Under the pieces are notes generated by a model. That model worked only from the letters and a program-made list of their open reading frames with translations, was not told the DNA's origin and did no database searches. Positions 53,910 through 63,029 of a DNA stretch of 64,000 nt are shown one piece after another. Source of the DNA: Eutrophocola sp964490145 (lineage in GTDB: Bacteria; Pseudomonadota; Gammaproteobacteria; Pseudomonadales; Pseudohongiellaceae); assembly GCA_964490145.1 (NCBI GenBank), contig CAZBBS010000001.1, positions 15,820-79,819 on the forward strand. Direction: 5' to 3'. Numbering within the stretch: the stretch's first letter is position 1; every line of letters begins with the position of its first letter. A program made the position numbers and the translations under genes.

Positions 53910-54587
53910 ATGACCCAGGACGAACTGAAACAGGCCGTTGCCGCGGCCGCTTTTGAGCATATCCAGCCCTACCTTACCCTGGAGGATGCCGTCATCGGTG
54001 TCGGTACCGGATCAACGGCCAATCTCTTCATCGAGGAACTGGCCAGGGTAAAGGATGATGTGAAAGCCACTGTCGCCAGCTCCGAGGAAACAGCACGCCG
54101 GCTCAAGGCCCACGGGATACCTGTCTATGATCTCAACTCGGTCAGCGAGGTGTCGGTTTATGTGGATGGTGCCGACGAAACCAACGAATATCTGCAACTG
54201 ATCAAGGGTGGTGGAGCCGCTTTAACCCGGGAAAAAATCATTGCCGCCGTTGCCAGGGAATTTGTCTGTATTGCCGATGGCAGCAAGTGGGTGAATGTCC
54301 TGGGCAATTTTCCGCTGCCTGTAGAAGTTATTCCCATGGCCAGAAGTCATGTGGGCAGGCAAATTGTGAAGCTGGGCGGCGACCCGGTCTATCGCGAAGG
54401 GGTGGTCACCGACAATGGCAATATCATCATTGATGTCCATAACATGAGCATCACGGATCCCCGCAAACTGGAACTGGATCTGAACCAGATAGTGGGTGTT
54501 GTGACCAATGGGCTGTTCGCCCACCGACCCGCTGACGTCCTGTTGCTTGGCAGGGAAACTGGTGTTGAAGTGATCAAGGCTTCCTAG
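53910..54587 (+). CDS. rpiA: Ribose-5-phosphate isomerase A
   Basis: A 225-residue cytosolic enzyme interconverting ribose 5-phosphate and ribulose 5-phosphate. Signature blocks: VIGVGTGSTANLFIEEL, DGADETNEYLQLIKGGGAALTREKI (in parts), DGSKWVNVLG, and the end VTNGLFAHRPADVLLLG. All catalytic Asp, Glu and Lys positions (DGADE, KGGGAALTREK) are present. Standard length and start. Confidence 0.97.
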   Translation: MTQDELKQAVAAAAFEHIQPYLTLEDAVIGVGTGSTANLFIEELARVKDDVKATVASSEETARRLKAHGIPVYDLNSVSEVSVYVDGADETNEYLQLIKGGGAALTREKIIAAVAREFVCIADGSKWVNVLGNFPLPVEVIPMARSHVGRQIVKLGGDPVYREGVVTDNGNIIIDVHNMSITDPRKLELDLNQIVGVVTNGLFAHRPADVLLLGRETGVEVIKAS

Positions 54588-54596
54588 GGCGCAAAC

Positions 54597-55496
54597 TCAA
54601 CGACCCAGCCATTTCCAGCCTTCCCAGAGACCCGGTTCCCTGTCGATCATGGTGGCCAGCACCGCCAGGTAACGGGTCATCGCTGTCTCGACATTCATCG
54701 ACTCCCGGCCATCACTGACCAGCCGGATGACCAGCTGAAAGCGATCATCACCCAGCCAGTCCAGGTAGGCGGCCACGATCGGAATCCGCTTTTTTACCGC
54801 CAGTTTTACCGTACCTGTAGGACAGGAAAGGCTGGAACCGAGGAAGGGAAAGTCCTGCCTGTTCTTGTCATCGAACACATCGGGAAAATCATTCGCGGTG
54901 ATCACCAGGTGTCCTTTGTCGAAGGCCCGCAAAATTGGTCGAACCTGGGCACCGGGTTTTACCAGAACAATATCACCCCCATTTAGCAGACGTTCGGCAT
55001 GTTTGTAGATGCGATCCACCCGGCGACTGAAGCTTTTGTAACGATCACTGCGACGATCATCCATGGCAATCGTGGTAATGGGCAGCTCCAGCCTGCCTAA
55101 CAGGTTGCAAAAGAGCATGTTGAAGTGATGATGATAGGTCATCACCAGCACACCCCGGCCCGCCTCATATGCATTGGTGACAAATTCCGCGCCAATGACT
55201 TCCAACTGGCACTGCTTGATCCAGTTGATGTCATCACCGGCATAAAAAGTACTCTGAAAGCGGTTAATACCGACAAGAGCGAGATGGCGCTGCCATGCCG
55301 ACAGCACATTCGGAGAATCACCCAGGACGGCATTCAGTCCAGCCAGGAAGGCTGGCTGCTGGCTTTTTACTGCAGGATGAAGAACATGGACGGTGCGGGC
55401 CGCCAGATTGTTAGCCCTGCCATAGGACAAGAATATCCTCAGCAGATTCACCCAGGCGATCATCAACCTGGCCTTGAGTGCGGCGATCACCCCCAT
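54597..55496 (-). CDS. LpxL/HtrB-like acyltransferase-fold protein
   Basis: A 299-residue membrane-associated protein of the LPLAT lipid-A-acyltransferase-like group. Blocks: RHLALVGINRFQSTFYAGDD, VMTYHHHFNMLFCNLLG where the catalytic H(x)4D-type motif should be (only a histidine-rich YHHHFN is seen), AKPGAQ-like VLVKPGAQVRPIL and final EPGLWEGWKW. The departure from HxxxxD/E suggests an altered or absent acyltransferase activity. Convergent with rpiA. Confidence 0.65.
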   Translation of the reverse strand: MGVIAALKARLMIAWVNLLRIFLSYGRANNLAARTVHVLHPAVKSQQPAFLAGLNAVLGDSPNVLSAWQRHLALVGINRFQSTFYAGDDINWIKQCQLEVIGAEFVTNAYEAGRGVLVMTYHHHFNMLFCNLLGRLELPITTIAMDDRRSDRYKSFSRRVDRIYKHAERLLNGGDIVLVKPGAQVRPILRAFDKGHLVITANDFPDVFDDKNRQDFPFLGSSLSCPTGTVKLAVKKRIPIVAAYLDWLGDDRFQLVIRLVSDGRESMNVETAMTRYLAVLATMIDREPGLWEGWKWLGR

Positions 55497-55562
55497 ACTG
55501 GCAACCGGAAAAAGTAAGCAGTAAACATGGGCAGAAGTATAAAGGAATAACCAGGCTGCTGG

Positions 55563-56390
55563 TTATTTACGCACCTGGTAAACCTGGTAGCCCATTTTCC
55601 CCTGGTGAAAGAGCTTGGTGTAATTATTCAGCACAAGATCCCAATACTTGCCGACCTTGGCCTTGTCTGATCCCGGCGGGTCCTGCAATAACTCATCATT
55701 GAAATATTCGGTGTAGCGCTGCAGGGGGACATAAACCTCTGGGCCAATATCACGATGCGAGAGGATATTCATGCCCGCGGTGGTGAGGTAGTTATCAAGC
55801 TCAGCTTTGCCGGAAAAATGGTTGCCTGCCTTGAAGGTGATTCTGGACACATCCTCACAGCTGATATCGGCATAAACAAAGGTGCCTCCTGGCCTGAGCA
55901 CACGGGCAACCTCGTTGAAGAACTTCTGCTTTTCATCGTAATGAAATGACGACTCGATGCAGTACATGAAGTCTAGGCTGCCATCAGCGAAGCGGTCCAT
56001 GTTCATGGAGTTGCCCTGGACGGTATGCAGCCGGTCTGCCACACCCCGTGATTCAGCATAAGCGCGGGTCAGTGCCAGGTGCTCCGGCAGCAAATCGTAG
56101 CAGGTCAACTCAACCGGGCAGGCCTGCAACAGGCGGATGGCATAACCTCCGATGCCGCAACCTATCTCCACACCGTGGGCGTTTTCAGGCAACGGAGACA
56201 ACAGGTCCACCACCAGATTGAAAAACGCCATCTGCCCTTCAAACAGATTGGTCGTTCCTTCTGGCCAGTAGCCAAAATTGATCGCGTGAGACAGCTCTCC
56301 GTCACGGGCCTGCGACAAGTCGGCAAGGTAGGTGCGAATCCACCGGTAAAAATGGTCGATCTTGGCGGAATCTTCTGATGCTGGGTTCAA
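55563..56390 (-). CDS. Class I SAM-dependent methyltransferase
   Basis: A 275-residue cytosolic enzyme of the Methyltransf_11/UbiE-like group. SAM motif I is GVEIGCGIGGYAIRLLQ, with ELTCYDLLPEHLALTRA as motif II and MYCIESSFHY as motif IV, the E(S)SFHY being typical of small-molecule (phosphoethanolamine, tocopherol or sterol-like) methyltransferases. VLRPGGTFVYADI follows. The substrate is unknown; neighbours do not suggest a pathway. Confidence 0.82.
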   Translation of the reverse strand: MNPASEDSAKIDHFYRWIRTYLADLSQARDGELSHAINFGYWPEGTTNLFEGQMAFFNLVVDLLSPLPENAHGVEIGCGIGGYAIRLLQACPVELTCYDLLPEHLALTRAYAESRGVADRLHTVQGNSMNMDRFADGSLDFMYCIESSFHYDEKQKFFNEVARVLRPGGTFVYADISCEDVSRITFKAGNHFSGKAELDNYLTTAGMNILSHRDIGPEVYVPLQRYTEYFNDELLQDPPGSDKAKVGKYWDLVLNNYTKLFHQGKMGYQVYQVRK

Positions 56391-56410
56391 TGAATACCTC
56401 TGTCCTTAAC

Positions 56411-56450
56411 GGGAAAACCGCTGAACAACTCCAGCGGTTTTACCTTCCCG
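56411..56450. terminator. Bidirectional terminator after fba
   Basis: AAAACCGCTG (56414-56423) pairs with CAGCGGTTTT (56432-56441) over an eight-base loop, flanked by outer CGGGAA/TTCCCG pairing. On the minus strand this ends the fba transcript. Confidence 0.82.
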
Positions 56451-56468
56451 TGAAAGGGAATCCCCGGA

Positions 56469-57536
56469 TTAGTTTACCTTGGCCTTGTATTCACCTGCGC
56501 TGTAGCGCTGGGCCATTTCTTCCAGGTTATAGATTTTCTTGATCTTCGCATTCTGCCCGGCAGTACCAAACGCTTCGAGCCTGGCCACCACGATGTCCTT
56601 CATGGCCGTGATGGTCGGAGTCAGGAATTTGCGTGGATCGAAATCGGATTTGTTCTCGGCCAGGAACTTGCGTACAGCACCCGTAGATGCCAGGCGCAGG
56701 TCAGTGTCGATATTGACCTTGCGTACGCCATTGCGGATGCCTTCCTGGATTTCCTCAACCGGTACACCATAGGTTTCCGGAATCTCACCACCAAACTCGT
56801 TGATCACTGCCAGCCATTCCTGGGGAACAGACGATGAACCATGCATGACCAGATGTGTGTTGGGCAGGCGATCATGGATTTCCTTGATACGGCTGATGGC
56901 CAGAATATCGCCCGTCGGCGGACGGCTGAACTTGTAGGCGCCATGGCTGGTGCCCACGGCAATTGCCAGGGCATCCACCTGAGTGGCTTCAACAAAACGG
57001 GCGGCTTCTTCCGGGTCGGTCAGCAGCTGTTCCATGCTGAGCTTGCCTACTGCGCCATGCCCGTCCTCTTCCCCGGCCATACCGGATTCCAGTGAGCCCA
57101 GACAGCCGATTTCACCTTCCACGGAAACCCCGCAGGCATGGGCGAAGTCCACCGTGGTGCGGGTGACACGCACGTTATAGTCAAAATCTGTCGGGGTTTT
57201 GCCATCTTCACCGAGGGAGCCGTCCATCATCACGGAGGAGAAGCCCAACTGGATGGAACGCTGACAAACACCGGGAGACACACCATGGTCCTGGTGCATG
57301 ACTATCGGAATATGAGGAAATTCCTCGATAGCACCCTGAATAAGGTGCTTGAGAAAATTGGAACCAGCATATTTGCGGGCACCCGCGGAAGCCTGCAGGA
57401 TAACCGGGCTGTTAACTTCGTCAGCCCCCATCATGATGGCCCTGACCTGCTCCAGGTTGTTAACGTTGAAAGCGGGTACGCCATAGCCGTTCTCGGCAGC
57501 GTGATCCAGCAGTTGTCTCAAACTCATCAATGCCAT
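56469..57536 (-). CDS. fba: Class II fructose-bisphosphate aldolase
   Basis: A 355-residue zinc-dependent aldolase. Zinc-binding and catalytic blocks: IVMHQDHGVSPGVCQRSIQL, SVMMDGSLGEDG, GEIGCLGSLESG, VGTSHGAYKF, LVMHGSSSVP and VRKVNIDTDLRLAS. Length and style match the CbbA/FbaB-II subgroup common in Pseudomonas-like bacteria. It lies 148 bases after pgk on the same strand, the usual glycolytic cluster order. Confidence 0.96.
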   Translation of the reverse strand: MALMSLRQLLDHAAENGYGVPAFNVNNLEQVRAIMMGADEVNSPVILQASAGARKYAGSNFLKHLIQGAIEEFPHIPIVMHQDHGVSPGVCQRSIQLGFSSVMMDGSLGEDGKTPTDFDYNVRVTRTTVDFAHACGVSVEGEIGCLGSLESGMAGEEDGHGAVGKLSMEQLLTDPEEAARFVEATQVDALAIAVGTSHGAYKFSRPPTGDILAISRIKEIHDRLPNTHLVMHGSSSVPQEWLAVINEFGGEIPETYGVPVEEIQEGIRNGVRKVNIDTDLRLASTGAVRKFLAENKSDFDPRKFLTPTITAMKDIVVARLEAFGTAGQNAKIKKIYNLEEMAQRYSAGEYKAKVN

Positions 57537-57684
57537 TGCTTTATCCTTTATCTCGTCTCGATGTACTTTCTATTCAGACTTTTAACTATTCAAATTTAAA
57601 AATTTCGTCTCGTGGTCAAACAGTTGCTCAAACTACCAGACCTACTTTCCTTGCCTCTTGCATTCTGCCTCTTATATCCCGATC

Positions 57685-58860
57685 TCAGCCCCGTTCCTTG
57701 AGAATCGCAACTGCCGGCAATTCAATACCTTCAACAAACTCCAGGAAGGCGCCGCCGCCGGTGGAGATGTACGACACATCCTGGCTGATGCCGTACTTGT
57801 CGATAGCTGTGATGGTTTCACCGCCGCCGGCAATGGAAAAACCGCTGTTGGCGGCAATGGCCCTGGCGAGCGTCTCAGTGCCTTTGGCAAAGGCCTCAAA
57901 TTCAAACACCCCAACCGGACCATTCCACAAAATGGTTTTCATGCCGGCGATGATTTCGGCAAAGCGCTGGCTGGTTTCAGGACCCACGTCCAGGATCATG
58001 TCGTCATCAGCAACATCGGCCACAGCTTTCAGTGTGGCTTCAGCACTTTCAGCAAATTCCTTGGCAACGACCACATCTGTTGGCAGCGGAATGTCGGCGG
58101 TTTCCATCAAGGCCCTGGCAACCGGGATCATGTCCTCTTCCACCAGTGACTTGCCTATGGGATAACCGGCTGCCGCCAGAAAAGTATTGGCGATACCGCC
58201 CCCAACGATCAACTGATCCACCTTGGTGGCCAGTGCCTGCAGCACTGTCAGTTTGCTTGACACCTTGGCGCCACCCACAACGGCCAGCATCGGACGCTCG
58301 GGATCATCCAGAGCCTGGGCCAGTGCATCGAGTTCGGCCTTCAACAAGGGGCCGGCGCAGGCCTTGTCGGCAAACTTTGCCACACCATGGGTGCTGGCCT
58401 GGGCACGATGCGCTGTGCCGAAAGCGTCCATGACGAATATGTCACACAGGCTGGCGTAGTACTGCGACAAATCGTCCGCATTGCCTTTTTCACCCACATT
58501 GGTACGTACGTTTTCGAGCAATATACAGCTTCCAGAAGCGACAGCCCTGGAATCTTCCGCAGAAAATGCCGGCGCCATGATGGCCACGTCCTGACCCAGC
58601 AGTTCACCCAGCTTTCCGGCAACCGGGGCCATGGAAAACTGGGGCTGTTCACTGATGGGAACTCCCTCTTCAGGGCGTCCCAGATGGGACATCAGAATCA
58701 CTTTAGCGCCCTGTTCCAGCGCGTAGCGGATGGTGGGTAGAGCGGCCTGAATGCGGGTGTCATTGACGACATTCCCGTCTTTAACCGGGACATTCAGGTC
58801 TTCACGAATCAGGACACGCTGGTCTTTCAGGGGGTAATCATGAATACTGCGAACTGCCAT
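57685..58860 (-). CDS. pgk: Phosphoglycerate kinase
   Basis: About 391 residues from ATG 58860; an ATG four codons upstream gives a non-conserved MAGN. Hallmarks are RVLIREDLNVPVKDG, ILMSHLGRP, LLENVRTNVGEKGN, VVGGAKVSSKLTVL, MKTILWNGPVGVFE and STGGGAFLEFVEG. Missing immediately upstream is gap/epd, which often precedes pgk. It diverges from a sulfotransferase-like gene with 155 bases between. Confidence 0.97.
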   Translation of the reverse strand: MAVRSIHDYPLKDQRVLIREDLNVPVKDGNVVNDTRIQAALPTIRYALEQGAKVILMSHLGRPEEGVPISEQPQFSMAPVAGKLGELLGQDVAIMAPAFSAEDSRAVASGSCILLENVRTNVGEKGNADDLSQYYASLCDIFVMDAFGTAHRAQASTHGVAKFADKACAGPLLKAELDALAQALDDPERPMLAVVGGAKVSSKLTVLQALATKVDQLIVGGGIANTFLAAAGYPIGKSLVEEDMIPVARALMETADIPLPTDVVVAKEFAESAEATLKAVADVADDDMILDVGPETSQRFAEIIAGMKTILWNGPVGVFEFEAFAKGTETLARAIAANSGFSIAGGGETITAIDKYGISQDVSYISTGGGAFLEFVEGIELPAVAILKERG

Positions 58861-59015
58861 ATTTCCTGCCACTGTGATATCGATTGAAACAGCTGATCCA
58901 CGATGACATCTGCGGAATCAACAAAGGAAAGAATCATACCCGATTGCCGGGAGATTTTCTGCCCTGGAAGCTCCCGGAATCCGGAAAAAATGCCCTGTTC
59001 CCGGAGCGCTGATGC

Positions 59016-59711
59016 ATGAGAACCCTTATCCATATCGGCCAGCATAAAACCGGCACCACCTCGATCCAGCATTACCTGCAGAAATACCGCCAGCCCCTGG
59101 CAGAGGCAGGCCTGTATGTGCCTGATACCCTGTTGGGTTTAACCAATCCCTCCCATTTCCTGCTGAATGTTTTTGCCCTGGATGCCGACCGGGAATCCAC
59201 GGCAAAAATCCTGTTGAGGGACGCTGTGGAGCCTGCCTTTTATGACACGCTGGAAGTCCGTCTGCGTGATGACATTGCCCGCCACTATGCCCGTGCCGAA
59301 GCGCTGGACTGCAAAGACATTATCTGGAGCAATGAAGGGCTGTACCTGCTCAATTCCGAAACAGAATACCAGCGCCTGAACACCCTGTTTGCCGAATACA
59401 GCCAGCAAACTGTCTGTCTGTGCTGCTTTCGTGACAAAACCACCTACCTTGAGTCCTATCGCAAACAACTGCAGAGCCTGAACCTGTCATTGAGCAATGA
59501 CCCGCATTCCACCCGCTACCTTGAGGAAGATTCCTGGCTGGTGGACTATGACCGCAAGCAAAAACTCCTGAAAGCCGTGTTTGATGACACCCTGGTACTG
59601 GAATATGACCCGGCGGATATGGTGAAAACCTTCCTGGACACTATCGGTTATGAACCTGCCGGTGACACCGGCACCATGCGTCTTAACACCACCGCCAAAG
59701 ACGCCCCCTGA
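59016..59711 (+). CDS. Sulfotransferase-like P-loop protein
   Basis: A 231-residue cytosolic protein. The N-terminal GQHKTGTTSIQ (from residue 8) is a 5'-PSB loop that binds the 5'-phosphosulfate of PAPS, and CFRDKTTYLESYRKQL is the equivalent of the 3'-PB region (R...S). Similar short sulfotransferases act on surface polysaccharides. The C-terminus ends a little early compared with many relatives. It lies between pgk and the assembly gap. Confidence 0.75.
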   Translation: MRTLIHIGQHKTGTTSIQHYLQKYRQPLAEAGLYVPDTLLGLTNPSHFLLNVFALDADRESTAKILLRDAVEPAFYDTLEVRLRDDIARHYARAEALDCKDIIWSNEGLYLLNSETEYQRLNTLFAEYSQQTVCLCCFRDKTTYLESYRKQLQSLNLSLSNDPHSTRYLEEDSWLVDYDRKQKLLKAVFDDTLVLEYDPADMVKTFLDTIGYEPAGDTGTMRLNTTAKDAP

Positions 59712-59761
59712 GCCCGGACCGCACCCGGTTTCACAAAGACTGTATTTCCTCCTAAAGTTTT

Positions 59762-59861
59762 NNNNNNNNNNNNNNNNNNNNNNNNNNNNNNNNNNNNNNN
59801 NNNNNNNNNNNNNNNNNNNNNNNNNNNNNNNNNNNNNNNNNNNNNNNNNNNNNNNNNNNNN
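59762..59861. other. Assembly gap (100 N)
   Basis: Exactly 100 unknown bases, the convention for a scaffold gap of unknown length. Gene order across it depends on scaffolding. It falls in the tkt-pgk interval where gap/epd is expected in this cluster. Confidence 0.98.
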
Positions 59862-59907
59862 ACCGGCCGATAAGAACAGGTAGCAGATAAAATAAGAAGC
59901 TATCCTG

Positions 59908-60945
59908 ATGACTGACAGATATTTTGAATCATTGACCACCCTGACCAACCAGCAGGATGTGGATTCTCTGCAGAAGTGCTTCCTCGCCCTCCTCGCCGAG
60001 TTGTTTCCCATCAGCTATGCCGGCAATTTTGTCCCCGAGGTTCGCGGCGGTTTACTGCGGGTTCGGGAAGATCTGAGCCTGTTCCGGCAGGGTGACGAAC
60101 AGTACATCAAGACCCTGAGGAATTACGAGCTGGTTCAACCGGAACCCCTGATCGAAAAATGCGCCCAGGACTGGCGACCGAAATACGTGTGCGAAGAAAT
60201 CGGCCCAATGCTGTGCTATCTGCCCGTCAAGTTTGATGACAAACTGCATTCGATTATCAAGCTGGAGTGCGAAAAACTATCGGTTGGTGATCTTGATTAC
60301 CTGCTGCAGATCACCCAGATCTACAGCAATTTCCTGAAAGTCATTATTGCCAGTACCTACGACAGCCTCACCGGCCTGATGAATCGCAACACCCTGGACA
60401 TGCATTTCAAAAACCTGCTGCAACGACAGATGGCACAACAGCAGGAACAAAGCGATCAGTACCAGGAAATCGACAAGCGTCGCGGAGGCAAACATACAGC
60501 AGTGAGCCTGGCGTTGATCGACATCGACCAGTTCAAAATGATCAATGACCGGTATGGCCATATGTTCGGCGATGAAATTCTGCTGCAGGTATCGCAACTG
60601 ATGCAGGAGAGCTTTCGCCAGAACGACCTGTTATTCCGTTATGGCGGGGAAGAATTCCTGGTACTCCTGGAGCCCACTTTCCTGGCCGATATTCACGGCG
60701 TGCTTGATCGCTTCAGGCAGAAAATTGAAGAAACCGACTTCCCCAAAGTGGGCAGAATCACCGCCAGTATCGGGTACACCCTGGTGAACACCATGGAAAA
60801 TTCAGCGATTTACATTGGACAGGCAGACAATGCCCTGTTTTACGCCAAGGAAAACGGGCGCAACAGTGTCTTTGCTTTTGATACGCTGGTAGAAACCGGT
60901 GTGCTGAAAACACTTCCCCGGGACAGCGCGGCCGACTGGTACTAG
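59908..60945 (+). CDS. Diguanylate cyclase (GGDEF)
   Basis: A 345-residue cytosolic protein. Residues 1-150 form a sensory, GAF-like region without membrane segments; the GGDEF domain covers about 165-330. The active-site motif is RYGGEEF (GGEEF at 246-250), and the inhibitory site RxxD is present as RQND five residues upstream, so an active, feedback-inhibited c-di-GMP synthase is predicted. An in-frame TAA lies 15 bases before the ATG, so the gap has not truncated it. Confidence 0.9.
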   Translation: MTDRYFESLTTLTNQQDVDSLQKCFLALLAELFPISYAGNFVPEVRGGLLRVREDLSLFRQGDEQYIKTLRNYELVQPEPLIEKCAQDWRPKYVCEEIGPMLCYLPVKFDDKLHSIIKLECEKLSVGDLDYLLQITQIYSNFLKVIIASTYDSLTGLMNRNTLDMHFKNLLQRQMAQQQEQSDQYQEIDKRRGGKHTAVSLALIDIDQFKMINDRYGHMFGDEILLQVSQLMQESFRQNDLLFRYGGEEFLVLLEPTFLADIHGVLDRFRQKIEETDFPKVGRITASIGYTLVNTMENSAIYIGQADNALFYAKENGRNSVFAFDTLVETGVLKTLPRDSAADWY

Positions 60946-60980
60946 TCGGCCCGTTTCACTTCCCGATCATCTTCCTGGCC

Positions 60981-63029
60981 CTATAACAGGCTGTTGATCT
61001 GCTCGGCTATATTCGCGGCCGTGAATCCGAAATGCTCCATCACCACCTTGCCTGGAGCTGACTCACCAAAACTGTTCATTCCCACCACTTTGCCATCAAG
61101 GCCGACGTATTTGCGCCAGTAATCCACATGGGCTGCTTCAACGGCAATACGTTTCCTGACCGCGCCAGGTAACACAGCTTCCCGGTAGGCCTCGTCCTGG
61201 GCATCAAAGACATCCGTGGATGGCATGGAGACCAGCCTGACCGCCTTGCCCTGTTCCTGCAGGGATTTCACCGCGTCCAGCGAGATGGACACCTCTGAAC
61301 CGGTGGCAATCACAATCACCTCGGGCTCACCATCGCAGTCAGCAAGGACATAGGCACCACGCGTAATATCACCAATCTGCTGAGGAGTACGCGCCAGGTG
61401 CGGTACGCCCTGACGGGTCAGTACCAGGGACGTCGGGCCGGTTTTATTCAGCAGGGCCGACTTCCAGGCCACGGCAGTCTCGACGGCGTCTGCAGGACGC
61501 CAGACCGACATGTTCGGGGTAATACGCAGGGCACTGGTCTGCTCCACCGCCTGGTGGGTAGGACCATCCTCACCCTGACCGATGGAGTCATGGGTGAAGA
61601 CAAAAATATTCTGCTGCTTCATCAACGCTGCCATGCGCACGGCATTGCGGGCATATTCCATGAAGATCAGGAAGGTGCCGCCATAGGGAATGAAGCCGCC
61701 ATGCAGGGCAATGCCATTATTGATGGCCGCCATGGCAAATTCACGGACGCCGTAAAAGATATAGTTGCCTTTCGGATTTTGGGAAATCGGCAGACTGCCC
61801 TCCCAGTTGGTCAGGTTGGAACCGGTCAGGTCTGCAGACCCGCCAATCAGTTCCGGCAGATATTTGCCGAAGGCGGCAATGGCCTTCTGTGAGGCCTGAC
61901 GTGTCGCCAGGGTGGCGGCGGCTTCATCACATTCCGCGATGTAGCTGTCGGCGTAGGCCTCAAAATCCTGGTGGAACTCTCCCCGAATCCGACGCACCAG
62001 TTCCATGGCCTGGACCGGGTAAGCCTCTTCATAGCGGGTAAACAGTTCCTTCCAACTGTTCTCCCGGGCAAAGCCCTGCTCACGGGCATCCCAGGTCTGG
62101 TAAACCTCTTCCGGAATCACGAAGGGTGGATGAACCCAGCCCAGCGCTTCACGAGTCGCCTGGATCTCCTCATCACCCAGGGGAGAACCATGAGAAGATG
62201 CCTTGCCAGCCTTGTTCGGCGAACCAAAACCAATCTGGGTCTTGCAGATAATCAGTGTGGGCTGTGAGGTGTTGGCCCTGGCTTCCTCAATGGCAGCCCT
62301 GATCTCATCAGGGTTATGGCCATCAACCTTGAGCGTCTGCCAGTGATAGGCCTGGAAGCGCTGCTCGGTATCGTCAGCAAACCACTCCTGAACCTCGCCA
62401 TCAATGGAAATGCCGTTGTCGTCATAAAACACGATCAGTTTACCCAGGCCCAGCGTACCTGCCAGGGAACAGGCTTCATGTGAGACCCCTTCCATCAGAC
62501 AGCCGTCGCCGGCGAAAACGTAGGTATAGTGGTCAATGACCGGAAAGGCGTCCTTGTTGAACTGGGCCGCCAGGGTACGTTCGGCAATGGCCATCCCGAC
62601 ACCGTTGGCCAGGCCCTGGCCCAGTGGCCCGGTGGTGGTCTCCACACCCGGTGTATAGCCGTATTCCGGATGCCCCGGCGTCTTTGAATGCATCTGACGG
62701 AAATTCTGGAGCTCCTCAATCGGCAGGTCATAGCCGGTGAGGTGCAACAGGGAATAAATCAGCATGGAGCCGTGGCCATTGGACAGGACAAAGCGGTCAC
62801 GGTTGATCCAGCCAGGATTGCCCGGGTTATGCTGCATGAAATCGTGCCAGAGCACCTCGGCGATATCCGCCATCCCCATGGGGGCGCCAGGATGACCTGA
62901 ATTGGCCTTCTGGACAGCATCCATACTGAGTGCACGAATGGCATTGGCACACTCGCGACTGCTGGCTTTTCTGGGGATATTTACAGTGGACTGGTCACTA
63001 CCGGAATTACTGGAATTATCAGCCGGCAT
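60981..63029 (-). CDS. tkt: Transketolase
   Basis: A 682-residue thiamine-diphosphate enzyme of the pentose phosphate pathway. ThDP binding is by GDGCLMEGVSHEACSLAGTLGLGKLI (in parts) with DDNGISIDG. The transketolase motif GEDGPTHQAVEQ is present, as is GHPGAPMGMADIAEVLW near the N-terminus. It has 15-20 more N-terminal residues than usual. It is part of the metK/tkt/pgk/fba neighbourhood. Confidence 0.97.
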   Translation of the reverse strand: MPADNSSNSGSDQSTVNIPRKASSRECANAIRALSMDAVQKANSGHPGAPMGMADIAEVLWHDFMQHNPGNPGWINRDRFVLSNGHGSMLIYSLLHLTGYDLPIEELQNFRQMHSKTPGHPEYGYTPGVETTTGPLGQGLANGVGMAIAERTLAAQFNKDAFPVIDHYTYVFAGDGCLMEGVSHEACSLAGTLGLGKLIVFYDDNGISIDGEVQEWFADDTEQRFQAYHWQTLKVDGHNPDEIRAAIEEARANTSQPTLIICKTQIGFGSPNKAGKASSHGSPLGDEEIQATREALGWVHPPFVIPEEVYQTWDAREQGFARENSWKELFTRYEEAYPVQAMELVRRIRGEFHQDFEAYADSYIAECDEAAATLATRQASQKAIAAFGKYLPELIGGSADLTGSNLTNWEGSLPISQNPKGNYIFYGVREFAMAAINNGIALHGGFIPYGGTFLIFMEYARNAVRMAALMKQQNIFVFTHDSIGQGEDGPTHQAVEQTSALRITPNMSVWRPADAVETAVAWKSALLNKTGPTSLVLTRQGVPHLARTPQQIGDITRGAYVLADCDGEPEVIVIATGSEVSISLDAVKSLQEQGKAVRLVSMPSTDVFDAQDEAYREAVLPGAVRKRIAVEAAHVDYWRKYVGLDGKVVGMNSFGESAPGKVVMEHFGFTAANIAEQINSLL

